DNA of 64,000 bases from Noviherbaspirillum suwonense. GTDB lineage: Bacteria; Pseudomonadota; Gammaproteobacteria; Burkholderiales; Burkholderiaceae_D. The notes under the pieces are model-generated. The model was given only the letters and a program-made list of their open reading frames with translations, ran no database searches and was not told where the DNA came from. The stretch is from assembly GCF_900182955.1 (NCBI RefSeq), contig NZ_FXUL01000001.1, forward strand, positions 558,001 to 622,000, given 5' to 3'. Positions 45,731 to 60,605 of this stretch are shown piece by piece. A program made the position numbers and the translations under genes. Each line of letters opens with the position of its first letter. Position 1 is the stretch's first letter.

Positions 45731-46333
45731 TGAATCCCCGTTAGATGGCGACGCGTCGCCAGTGCCTGAAACGGATAAAGAAGCGTCCGCTGTCTGAGCG
45801 AAGCGAGTTTCGGACGCTTCCCGTTTCAGGTGCTGGCGGCGCGTGCAGTCCGCGCAGCGGACCGCCATCGTAGGGGTCGCCTTTTTTGCCCCACTTTTTT
45901 GGCGAAGCAAAAAAGCGGGTCGGCTGCCGGGCCGAACACCCGGCTACTCCCCACGGCAGTGAAGCCTCAATGTTTCACCCGTCAGCAGACGCAGCATCGT
46001 CGCCTTGCGCTGTGGCGCGTTCTCGTAACGTGCAGCCGTCGCAAACTGCAAAAGCGGCTTCGCGACGGTACGCCTGCTGGCGGATGAAGCAATACCGTCT
46101 GTCCTGCCGGACGACCTAGCCGGGAGTCCGTCCCGGCGGCCGGGTCACTTCTTTTGCTTCGCCAAAAGAAGTAACCAAGAAAAGGCGACCCCGGAGATGC
46201 CGCCCCGCTGCGCGGGGTGCCCACGCCGCTGGCACCGAAATCGGGAAGCGTCCGAAACTCGCTTCGCTCAGACAGCGGACGCTTCTTTATCCGATTTCGG
46301 CACCAGCGACGTGGCGTCATCAACGGGGATTCA
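45731..46333. repeat. Palindromic hairpin-array core, element A (603 bp)
   Basis: Bounded by terminal inverted repeats TGAATCCCCGTT (45731-45742) and AACGGGGATTCA (46322-46333). Left arm hairpins: stem 1 CCTGAAACGG 45765-45774 with 45821-45830, stem 2 GAAGCGTCCG 45780-45789 with 45811-45820, stem 3 GTCCGC/GCGGAC 45848-45862, stem 4 CTTTTTTG/CAAAAAAG 45894-45915 around loop GCGAAG, stem 5 GCCGGG/CCCGGC 45926-45944. The right arm mirrors the order with different stem 1 (CCGAAATCGG), stem 3 (CCCCGC/GCGGGG) and stem 4 (ACTTCTTTTG/CAAAAGAAGT). About 150 bp in the centre are not palindromic. Reverse complement occurs at 62445-63045. No transposase; no coding frame is credible. Confidence 0.9.
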
Positions 46334-46493
46334 CTGCAACGGCCACTGCCAAGGCAACGGCCACTTCACAGACAACGGCAACGGCAACCGCAACGGCAAC
46401 GGCAACCGTCGCTGCGCGGAGCTAACTGCAACTGCAACAGTCGCTGCGCGGAGCTAACCGCAATCCCAACCGCAACCGTCGCTGCGCGGCGCC
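46334..46493 (+). repeat. Right hexamer tract of element A
   Basis: CAACGG/CAACCG-type hexamers, the reverse complement of GTTGCN, with interspersed GTCGCTGCGCGGAGCTAAC blocks. Matches the left flank of element B reversed. About 190 bp without recognisable features separate it from the asparaginase start. Confidence 0.8.
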
Positions 46494-46684
46494 ACGATCG
46501 CCCTGCGAAACGGATGACCTTACGATTGGTCATAAGACGTGATGAACGCGGCATTACACTGTCCGCTGCGCTGAACCCGTGCTGCCCGCTCCCGGCCCAA
46601 GCCATGCAATGGCATCCCTTTTCCGAACCGGGCACATTGTCAATGCGCGCACCATCCCCGCCACCTAACCAACCGGAGTCCGCC

Positions 46685-47770
46685 ATGTCGCCACATTTAT
46701 ATCGGCTACCAGCATTATTCCTCTACGCGCTGTTCCTAGCGCTAGCCCCCTTGGCCGCGGCCCAGCAAGCCGCCGCACCCCTCCCCAACGTACGGATCCT
46801 CGCCACCGGCGGCACCATCGCCGGCACCGGCGCAAGTTCCACCACCACGATCGGGTATACCGCAGCCAAGGTCGGCGTCGAGGCGCTGATTGCCGCGGTG
46901 CCGGAGCTGAAGAAAGTGGCGAACGTGAGCGGCGAGCAGGTGTTCCAGATCGCCAGCGAGAGCATGACCAATGCGCACTGGCTGACGCTGGCCAAGCGGG
47001 TCAATGCATTGCTGGCGCAGCCTGACGTGGACGGGATCGTCATTACCCATGGCACCGACACGATCGAGGAAACGGCGTATTTCCTGAACCTCGTGGTCAA
47101 GAGCAGGAAGCCGGTGGTGATCGTCGGTTCGATGCGGCCGTCGACGGCGATCAGCGCTGATGGGCCGATCAACCTGTATAACGCGGTCATCGTCGCCGGC
47201 AGCAAGGACGCGGTGGGCAAGGGCGTGCTGGTGGTGCTGAACGACCAGATCAACGGCGCGCGGGATGTGACGAAGGCCAACACGTCGACGCTGGACACGT
47301 TCCGTTCGCCGGAACTGGGGCTGCTAGGCTACATGCAGGACAACCGCGCGCACTTCTACCGGATGTCGACCCGCCGCCACACGCTGGAAACCGAGTTCGA
47401 TGTGAGCGCGCTGGAGCAGTTGCCGGCGGTGGACGTGGTCTACAGCCATGCCAATGTGAGCCGGGTGGGCATCGACGCCTTCGTCAATGCCGGCGACATC
47501 GGCCTGGTGTATGCGGGCGTCGGCGACGGCAGCCTTGCCGCGCAGGTGCGGCCGGCGCTGACCGAGGCGCGGCGCAAGGGCGTGGTGATCGTGCGGTCGA
47601 GCCGGGTCGGGCAGGGCATCGTGGCGCGCAATGGCGAAGCCAATGACGATGAACTGGACTTCGTGGTCTCCGACACGCTGAACCCGCAGAAGGCGCGCAT
47701 CCTGCTGATGCTGGCGCTGACCAAGACCCGCGATACCCGCGCGATACAGCAGATGTTCTATACCTATTGA
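46685..47770 (+). CDS. ansB: Type II (periplasmic) L-asparaginase
   Basis: 361 residues from ATG 46685, with GGAG at seven-base spacing. Signal peptide through about residue 26 (LFLALAPLAAA). The nucleophile Thr44 lies in ILATGGTIAGTG; the second catalytic Thr-Asp pair is in GIVITHGTDTIEETAYF. It hydrolyses asparagine to aspartate and ammonia in the periplasm, aiding nitrogen supply. The frame is open upstream to 46217 through the palindromic element, but this extension is low-complexity shadow. First gene inside the inverted pair. Confidence 0.93.
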   Translation: MSPHLYRLPALFLYALFLALAPLAAAQQAAAPLPNVRILATGGTIAGTGASSTTTIGYTAAKVGVEALIAAVPELKKVANVSGEQVFQIASESMTNAHWLTLAKRVNALLAQPDVDGIVITHGTDTIEETAYFLNLVVKSRKPVVIVGSMRPSTAISADGPINLYNAVIVAGSKDAVGKGVLVVLNDQINGARDVTKANTSTLDTFRSPELGLLGYMQDNRAHFYRMSTRRHTLETEFDVSALEQLPAVDVVYSHANVSRVGIDAFVNAGDIGLVYAGVGDGSLAAQVRPALTEARRKGVVIVRSSRVGQGIVARNGEANDDELDFVVSDTLNPQKARILLMLALTKTRDTRAIQQMFYTY

Positions 47771-47893
47771 ACGCCGCGCCTGCGCCTGGCGCTCCGACAG
47801 GCGGCGGGTTAAAGGGTCGAACAGCTGAAGGACGCCGCGGATTCGAGCAGCGGCACGCCGCCATGCCGCGCCGCGCCGCGCGCGGTCACGGCG

Positions 47894-48169
47894 TCAGTCG
47901 CGCCGGCGGTTCTTGTCGATGATCGCGTACAGGATCAGCGCATAGGCCAGCAGGCGCACCATGTAATAGGCCGGCAGGTCCTCGCGCCAGGCCGGCAGTA
48001 CGCCGAGCATTACCCGGTTGGCCGTCTCTATCCAGAAGGACAGGCCGAAGAGCAGGAAGAAACGGTCGCCGGTGACGCGCCAGAAGCGCATGAAGAAGCT
48101 GCCGATGACGAAGGACAGCGCCGCGATGGCGCCGATCACCAGGTGGCTCATGCCGTAGTAGTCAGTCAT
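47894..48169 (-). CDS. DUF5985-type small membrane protein
   Basis: 91 residues with three hydrophobic segments (about 9-28, 38-57 and 68-85) and a basic tail (DKNRRRD). Related in layout to the upstream 85-residue protein and recognisable as DUF5985. It starts eight bases before the upstream stop. The two may form a membrane complex. Last gene of the operon from the hybrid kinase. Confidence 0.82.
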   Translation of the reverse strand: MTDYYGMSHLVIGAIAALSFVIGSFFMRFWRVTGDRFFLLFGLSFWIETANRVMLGVLPAWREDLPAYYMVRLLAYALILYAIIDKNRRRD

Positions 48170-48419
48170 CTGTGATGAGTCCGTAGATCAGCGGCAGCAG
48201 CGCCACCAGCGAGGCGGCGAGGCGCAGCGGCAGCAGGTCGACATCCGGGAAGATCAGCTTGTCCAGCATCAGAAGCACATTCGACAGCGTGAGCCCGGTG
48301 AAGCACAGCGCGCTCCATAGCAGCAGCCGGTAGCGGCTGCGCAGGTAGCTGCGCCAGAGCAGCACCGCCGACAGCAGGGACGTCAGCGCGCACAGGCCGT
48401 AGATGACGGAAGCGATCAT
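48162..48419 (-). CDS. DUF5985-type small membrane protein
   Basis: 85 residues from ATG 48419, chosen because it overlaps the upstream stop as ATGA, with AGGA upstream; a longer start at 48437 is in frame. Three hydrophobic segments, RSYLRSRYRLLLWSALCFTGL between the first two. Paired DUF5985 genes after a winged-helix-like gene and a hybrid kinase recur in related genomes. Function unknown; membrane output or sensor of the kinase is a possibility. Confidence 0.82.
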   Translation of the reverse strand: MIASVIYGLCALTSLLSAVLLWRSYLRSRYRLLLWSALCFTGLTLSNVLLMLDKLIFPDVDLLPLRLAASLVALLPLIYGLITDD

Positions 48420-48808
48420 GGTTTTTTCCTGTCCCATTTGAACGCATCGGCGAATTCCCGGATGCGGGAATGCCGGCGCAGGCTTGCGTGAATCATGTTG
48501 GTCACTTCGATCAGGTTCTGGCTGTAGTAGCGCTCCAGGCTGCCGATCAGCGTGTCCAGCTCAGCAGTGGAGGGCGCGTAGCGGTGGGACGCGCCGGCCG
48601 CAGGCTCGACGGCGCAGATGCGCGCGACGGCCAGGTCGCCCAGGATGCCCGCGGTGCGCTCGACCGGCAGGTAGAGCCGCTGCGCAAGCCGCGGCGCGTC
48701 CCACGAGGCGCCGCTGCCGCGTATCAGCAGGATGGCTTCCAGGTGCGGAATCGATGGAATCGAGAAGATCAGCCGGCGCAGATCTTCTGTCAGAACCTCC
48801 GGCGTCAT
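48416..48808 (-). CDS. Winged-helix-like regulator in kinase/DUF5985 operon
   Basis: 130 residues. HLEAILLIRGSGASWDAPRLAQRLYLPVERTAGILGDL reads as a helix-turn-helix plus wing of the MarR/ArsR-like kind; a C-terminal helical region (YYSQNLIEVTNMIHASLRRH) could dimerise. No receiver or sensor domain. Four-base overlaps (ATGA) on both sides with the hybrid kinase and the first DUF5985 gene couple its synthesis to theirs, suggesting it is the transcriptional or protein partner of that system. Specific DNA target unknown. Confidence 0.65.
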   Translation of the reverse strand: MTPEVLTEDLRRLIFSIPSIPHLEAILLIRGSGASWDAPRLAQRLYLPVERTAGILGDLAVARICAVEPAAGASHRYAPSTAELDTLIGSLERYYSQNLIEVTNMIHASLRRHSRIREFADAFKWDRKKP

Positions 48809-50430
48809 CCAATGACGGGCGCCTTGCGGCAGGATGCAATGACTTCGCGCAGGCGTTCCGGCGGCACCGGCTTGACCAGGTGCAGGTCGAAGCCGGCCTG
48901 CAGCGCCCGCTGCTGGTCTTCATACAGGCCGTAGCCGGTCAGCGCGACCAGGCGCATGCCCCTGGTGGCCGGCGTGGCGCGCAGGCGCCGCGCGACTTCG
49001 TAGCCATCCATGCCGGGCAGGCCGAGGTCGACCAGCGCAATGTCGGGCAAGTGCGTGCAGGCAGCCTCCAGTCCCGCGGCGCCGTCGGCCGCCTGCAGCA
49101 CGCGGATACCGAAGGAGTCGAGCAGCATGACCATCATTTCCCGGCCGTCTTCATTGTCCTCGACGATCAGCGCGCAGCAGTCCGCCTGCGCTGCGTCGGC
49201 AAGGGCGGTCGAAGGCGCGGGCGCGGCGCTCGGCGCCCTGGCTTCGGGCAGGCGCAGCACGAAGCGGCTGCCCTTGCCGGCGCCGTCGCTGAACGCGGCG
49301 ATGCTGCCGTCGTGCAGGCCGACCAGCTGGTGCACCAGCGCCAGGCCGATGCCCATGCCGCCCTGCGCCCGGTCCAGCGAACTCTCGCCCTGGACGAACA
49401 CGTCGAACACGTGCGGCAGCAGTTCGGGCGCAATGCCGACGCCGCTGTCGCGCACTTCCAGCAGCGCGTCGCCGCCGTCGACGCCGGCGGCGATCTCGAC
49501 CACGCCGCCGGGCGCGGTGTACTTGAAGGCATTGTCGAGCAGGTTGATGATGATCTGTTCGACCCGCGTCGGGTCGGCGTCGACCCAGGCCGGCGCGCTT
49601 TCCAGGCGCACCGTGTAGTCGCGGGTGCGGCCGGTCGCGCTCAGGGTTTCCATGCAGGTCGCCAGCAGCGCCGACAGGTCGAAGCGCTTGCGTTCCAGCA
49701 GGATCTTGCCCGACATGACGCGGCCCAGGTCCAGCAGGTCGTCGACGATATGGCTCAGGTGCTGGCACTGGCGGCCGATGATGTGCTGGGCCCGCCGCGC
49801 GCTTTCCGGGCTGACGCCTTCCAGGCCGATCAGGGTGGCCGCGCTGCTGATGGCCGAAAGCGGGTTGCGCAATTCATGCCCCAGCATCGCCAGGAATTCA
49901 TCCTTGGCCCGGTTCTGCAGCACCGCCGCTTCCCTTTCGCGCTTTTCCTGCTCCAGCCGCTCGTTGAGCGCGGACAGTTCGAGGGTGCGGGTGCGCAGCG
50001 CTTCCGCATGGCTCTGCAGCTCCAGGGTCTTGCGGGCCATGGCGACGAACACGCCGACCTTGGCCTGCAGCATCTGCGGTATCACCGGCGTGAACAGGTA
50101 GTCGACCGCGCCTTTCTCATAGCCCTTCAGCCGGTGCATCTCGTCGGCCAGGTAAGCGGTGATGAAAATGATCGGGATGGCCGCCGAGCGCGGTCGCGAA
50201 TGGATCGCCTCGGCGGTCTCGAAGCCGTCCATGCCGGGCATGTTGACGTCCAGCAGAATCACCGCGAATTCATGCTGCAGCACCTGGCGCAGCGCTTCCT
50301 CGCCGGACCGGGCGGTCAGCACGGCGCAGCCGTTGTCCTCGGCCCAGCGCGACAGCAGGCTGGCGAGTGCGAACAGGCTCGCGGGGTCGTCATTGACGAT
50401 CAGGATCTTGGGCGTATCGGTTTTCTGCAC
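48805..50430 (-). CDS. Cytoplasmic hybrid histidine kinase (REC-HisKA-HATPase-REC)
   Basis: 541 residues from a GTG at 50430, which places the first receiver at residue 9 as expected. Receiver 1 (Asp61 in ILLDVNMPGMDG), a coiled-coil linker (about 140-180), HisKA with the phospho-His in MLGHELRNPLSAI, HATPase (NLLDNAFKYT, GMGIGLALVHQLV), then receiver 2 with IALVDLGLPGMDGYEV. No transmembrane helix, so it senses through receiver 1, probably phosphorylated by another kinase; the giant kinase at 50715-57530 diverging from it is an obvious candidate. It leads the operon ending in two DUF5985 proteins. Confidence 0.9.
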   Translation of the reverse strand: MQKTDTPKILIVNDDPASLFALASLLSRWAEDNGCAVLTARSGEEALRQVLQHEFAVILLDVNMPGMDGFETAEAIHSRPRSAAIPIIFITAYLADEMHRLKGYEKGAVDYLFTPVIPQMLQAKVGVFVAMARKTLELQSHAEALRTRTLELSALNERLEQEKREREAAVLQNRAKDEFLAMLGHELRNPLSAISSAATLIGLEGVSPESARRAQHIIGRQCQHLSHIVDDLLDLGRVMSGKILLERKRFDLSALLATCMETLSATGRTRDYTVRLESAPAWVDADPTRVEQIIINLLDNAFKYTAPGGVVEIAAGVDGGDALLEVRDSGVGIAPELLPHVFDVFVQGESSLDRAQGGMGIGLALVHQLVGLHDGSIAAFSDGAGKGSRFVLRLPEARAPSAAPAPSTALADAAQADCCALIVEDNEDGREMMVMLLDSFGIRVLQAADGAAGLEAACTHLPDIALVDLGLPGMDGYEVARRLRATPATRGMRLVALTGYGLYEDQQRALQAGFDLHLVKPVPPERLREVIASCRKAPVIG

Positions 50431-50714
50431 GTTTCTGCCATAAATAAGGTGCCGCGACCGCCGGAGGGCTGTCCCTCCGATGCCGCCGCGGCGCTGTTGC
50501 CCGAAGCAGTTAACTTGCGCTGGAAATTCCGCCGCGCTCCTGCGTTGCGGCGGACCGGATAGCAAACTTCTTGGATTTCTATTGAATTGCTATATAGAAA
50601 TTCGTGTGCGGTATTCGATATGTTTGAATCATAAGTTTTTTGGGGGCAACAAATCGCTTGCAAGGCTATCAGTGCCATTGGAGAATGTCAAAACCAATTG
50701 GAGACCAATCTGAC
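50431..50714. other. Divergent intergenic region between two hybrid kinases
   Basis: 284 bp. The half around 50560-50640 is AT-rich (TTGCTATATAGAAATTC, GTATTCGATATG), clearly promoter-like compared with the rest, but no -35/-10 pair with good spacing could be assigned on either strand. No operator palindrome seen. An ATG at 50685 is a possible alternative start of the right-hand gene. Confidence 0.5.
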
Positions 50715-57526
<6,812 letters not shown>

Positions 57527-57530
<4 letters not shown>

Positions 57531-58375
57531 GCCAGGGCGCAATCGCCCGCAGCGCAGTCGAGGAGATCGAGGCCGACCTTTTGCTGGAGGCGCTGCACCG
57601 GCGCTTCGACGCCGACCTGCGGGCGCTGGAGCGGGCGCCGCTGCGCGAGCGCCTGCTTGCCTTCATGCGCGCGCGCGACCTGCCGTCGCTGTCGGTGCTG
57701 CAGGCGCAGGCGCTGCATGACGAAGCGACCGGCCTGGCGCTGGTGCGCTGCCTGTCGGTACGGCCGGTTGCGCTGTTCGACGACCCGGCGCGCATCGCCA
57801 GCCTGCGCCAGGCGCTGGGGCCGTGGCTGCGGTCCTGCCCGATGGCGCGGGTATGGGTGTCCGAATGCAGCGGCGCGGAGGACGTGTACACGCTCGCCAT
57901 CCTGCTGCGCGAGGAAGGCTTCTACGACAAGACGCTGCTGTTCGCCACCTCGTCCAGCGAGGCGACGCTCGGCGCCGCCAGGCGCGGCCGCATCCCCGCC
58001 GCCGAGTTCGCGCGCTACCAGCAGAACTACCTGCGCTGCGGCGGCCGGCTGTCGCTGTCGGACTACCTCGAAGCCGAGCCGGATGAGGACGGCAACCTCG
58101 CCTTCCTGCCCGAACTGGGCCGCAACATCATCTGGGCGCAGTACAACCTCGCCACCGACGCCAGCTTCAACGAGTTCCAGCTCATCGTCTGCCGCGGCGC
58201 GCTGTCCGACCTGCGCCCGGCGCTCCGCCAGCGCGCGCTGGCGCTGTTCCACGAAAGCCTGGCCGTGTTCGGCTATCTCAGCATGCATCCCGGCGATGCG
58301 ATGGTGCAGTTGCCCAACGACGTGGACTTCAGGGCGGTGCATGCGGAGTCGGGGCTGTACAGGCGGGTGGCGTAG
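57527..58375 (+). CDS. CheR-like methyltransferase, degenerate
   Basis: 282 residues, ATGA overlap with the giant kinase. An N-terminal helical domain is followed by a CheR-like Rossmann domain: [18 protein letters not shown] corresponds to the CheR loop CSTGEEPYSLAML but lacks the conserved TGEEP, and [21 protein letters not shown] stands where CheR has the catalytic-region C-R-N-V-L-I-Y-F. Either it has altered chemistry or acts only as a binding partner. CheR proteins linked to hybrid kinases occur elsewhere, often with a CheB; none is seen here. 114 bp separate it from the following convergent lipoprotein gene. Confidence 0.8.
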
Positions 58376-58489
58376 GGCAGCAGGCAGGCCTGGCATGCAG
58401 TGCGCCTGGCGCATGCAAGCGCGTTGCATGCCAAGGTGTTGATGAAAGTGCCGCGGCGGCCCAGGAAGGCGTCGCCGGGTCGATGCATG

Positions 58490-59050
58490 CTACAGCGACT
58501 GCGCCGCGATCCTGGCCATGGCCGCGGCGATATTGTTCTTCGCCGCGCCTTCCGTTGCCAGCCGGACGCGCGTCACGCCGGCGAATGCTTCGCCGGGCGT
58601 GCTCGTGTGTTCCGACCGGATCCCTTCCTGCCAGACGACCTTGTCGGTCGCCATCCGTTTCAGCGTCCAGCCGACTTCCATGCTGACCGTCATCGCCATC
58701 CCGAACATCGGCTGGTGCAGCGCGAACACGTTTGCGGTCAGCAGGTAGTCGCCGCCATTGCCCTTGACGACCTGCGAGAACAGCCTGGACTCGCTGATCG
58801 CCTGGTTCAGCGCCGCTTCCAGCGCGGCATTGGAAATGCCCGGCCCATCCGCCGTCACGGCGCCGCCCGACACGTTCAGGCGCACGGTTTCCTGGAGTTT
58901 CCTGCTGACGGCGATGCCGGTCGGGACCATCCCTTCATGCGTCGGCGGCGACGCGCAGCCGCCAAGCAGGAACAGCGCCGCCAGCAGCGCGGCCACGCTC
59001 TTTTGCGCTGCGATGCGCGCGGCGAAGACGTGTGGCTTGATGATGTTCAT
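58490..59050 (-). CDS. Lipoprotein of unknown function
   Basis: 186 residues; lipobox FLLGGC at about 32 after a long n-region (an alternative shorter start may exist). The mature part has a compact alpha/beta pattern (RLNVSGGAVTADGPGISNAALEAALNQAI, MSMEVGWTLKRMATDKVVWQEG), a layout shared with other short proteobacterial lipoproteins sometimes mislabelled as acyltransferases; no catalytic motif visible. It starts eight bases after the stop of the next lipoprotein, so the two are co-transcribed. Confidence 0.85.
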   Translation of the reverse strand: MNIIKPHVFAARIAAQKSVAALLAALFLLGGCASPPTHEGMVPTGIAVSRKLQETVRLNVSGGAVTADGPGISNAALEAALNQAISESRLFSQVVKGNGGDYLLTANVFALHQPMFGMAMTVSMEVGWTLKRMATDKVVWQEGIRSEHTSTPGEAFAGVTRVRLATEGAAKNNIAAAMARIAAQSL

Positions 59051-59057
59051 GACGGCC

Positions 59058-59552
59058 TCAGCGCGCAGGTGCCGCTGATGCTGCTGCGGCCGCCGGCGCT
59101 TGCGCTGCGGCGGCCTTGGCCGGACTGAGCATGTTGCCCAGAACCTCGTCGACCATCTCGTCCGGCGACTTCCTGGTCAGGGACGTGTGGTAGGAATTCC
59201 CGACGGCCATCGGAAAGCTGGTGACCGGGTCGCGCAGGGTGACCGTGAGTTCGAGCATGTACATGGTGATGTCCCACATCCACCTGTCCACGTAGGACAG
59301 CGCTGCGTCGACCGGCTTGTCTGACTTGGGCGCGTCGCCTGTCGTCACGGTATAGCCGCGTTTTTCCAGGTTTGTCTTCAGGATCAGGTCGATCGCGCGA
59401 TCGTCGCCCTTTTCCTTTTCGATATAGATGGTGCGCACCTTGCCCAGGTCCGCGCCTGGAGTCAGGGTCGCGGTGGCGCGATTCACCGCGCAGCCGGTGC
59501 TGAGAAAAACAACTGCGGCGAGAGCGGCGATGCCGGGAATCCTCTTGATCAT
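59058..59552 (-). CDS. Lipoprotein of unknown function
   Basis: 164 residues; signal with lipobox FLSTGC at about 21. Mature part starts AVNRATATLTPGADLGKVRTIYIEKEKGDDR, has a YVDRWMWDITMYMLELTVTLRDP segment, then an Ala-rich tail. The pair with the preceding gene suggests an outer-membrane complex. A 195-bp gap with no recognised features precedes the upstream barrel gene. Confidence 0.86.
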   Translation of the reverse strand: MIKRIPGIAALAAVVFLSTGCAVNRATATLTPGADLGKVRTIYIEKEKGDDRAIDLILKTNLEKRGYTVTTGDAPKSDKPVDAALSYVDRWMWDITMYMLELTVTLRDPVTSFPMAVGNSYHTSLTRKSPDEMVDEVLGNMLSPAKAAAAQAPAAAAASAAPAR

Positions 59553-59747
59553 GAAATGTCCTTTTTATGGTGGAGTGGATCTGGGGTGGGTGCTTCGGGT
59601 AAATCGGCCTGCGGTGCTCTGCCGGCAGTGCGTCGCTGGACCGGCGCGTTGAGTAACCTGAATGGCTCTGGCTATCCGGACGGCTTGCGGCCCCGCGCAA
59701 CATTGACGGCATGTCCTGCATGCCTGGCGCCGGCTGCGGGGCTTCGG

Positions 59748-60557
59748 TCAGAAGCTGTACCGCACCGACAGCGTCAGGTTCTGCCGCACATGCTCGGGCT
59801 GCGTGACCTCGCCCGCGGCCCGCCCGTCCCGCGTGACCGGGTAGGCGGCGCTGCGCGGCACCCGCAGATAATCGAACTGGGCTGCGAAGACCAGCCTCGA
59901 CTGCGCCTCGGGCCGATAGCGCAGCGCCAGGGCGACGCCGTTCGCGGAGCGGGTGCGGATGGACACGTCGTCGAGCAGGCCGGAGAAACCGATGCGCAGG
60001 CGCTCCGGCGTCGCATGCACGAAGCTCGCTCCCGCGGTCAGCGTGCCGGGGCCGATCCCGGTCCCGGTCCCGGCGAAACGCCATGCCTGCTCGATGCCGA
60101 TCAGCAGGCGGCCGGATCGCGCATGTTCCTGCAAGCCGATTGCCTGGCCGCTGCCGCCGATATGCCGCCGCCAGGAATCGACGCCCAGTGCCGCGACGAT
60201 GTCGGTCGCATCCAGGATGCGGTACCGCAGCCCCAGTTGCGCCTCGGCCATCCGCGTGCCGGTCTCGCTGCGGTAGGGCCGGCCGTTCTGCAGCTGCCCG
60301 TCATAGTCGATATCGGCCTGGAACACCGCGGCCTCGCCAAACAGTTCCAGCGGCCCGGATCGATGCGCGAGCCTGCCGGCAATGCCGGGCAGCCAGCCGC
60401 TCTCGTGGACGATGCGGCTGCCGGCACGGTCATGTTCCGAAATGCTCGTATAGCGGACCGCGGGCGCCATCGATGCGTCGAACTGCGCATGTGCCGGCAG
60501 CGCTGCCGCCGCACCGGCGAACGCGAAGACAGCCAGCGTGATTTTTTCAGATTGCAT
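59748..60557 (-). CDS. Outer-membrane beta-barrel protein
   Basis: 269 residues. Signal peptide (LAVFAFAGAAAALPAHA, cleavage before QFDASM). The chain is an alternating pattern of amphipathic strands with aromatic residues and ends LSVRYSF, the terminal Phe typical for recognition by the BAM machinery. Length fits a barrel of about 12 strands. No substrate known. It lies 48 bp after the stop of the upstream lipoprotein gene and likely shares its transcript. Confidence 0.82.
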   Translation of the reverse strand: MQSEKITLAVFAFAGAAAALPAHAQFDASMAPAVRYTSISEHDRAGSRIVHESGWLPGIAGRLAHRSGPLELFGEAAVFQADIDYDGQLQNGRPYRSETGTRMAEAQLGLRYRILDATDIVAALGVDSWRRHIGGSGQAIGLQEHARSGRLLIGIEQAWRFAGTGTGIGPGTLTAGASFVHATPERLRIGFSGLLDDVSIRTRSANGVALALRYRPEAQSRLVFAAQFDYLRVPRSAAYPVTRDGRAAGEVTQPEHVRQNLTLSVRYSF

Positions 60558-60605
60558 GGGAGAAGGCAGCGCCGCCCGAAAGCGACGCCTGTTCCTGGAA
60601 CGGGA

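Noticed and set aside
45830-46500. Short proteins containing SERSEFRTLP-type sequence in the palindromic elements
   Set aside because: The same peptide is read from each hairpin in every frame and copy; such ORFs are repeat artefacts.
46217-46684. N-terminal extension of asparaginase into the palindromic element
   Set aside because: Translation is repeat-derived; the signal peptide and ribosome-binding site place the start at 46685.
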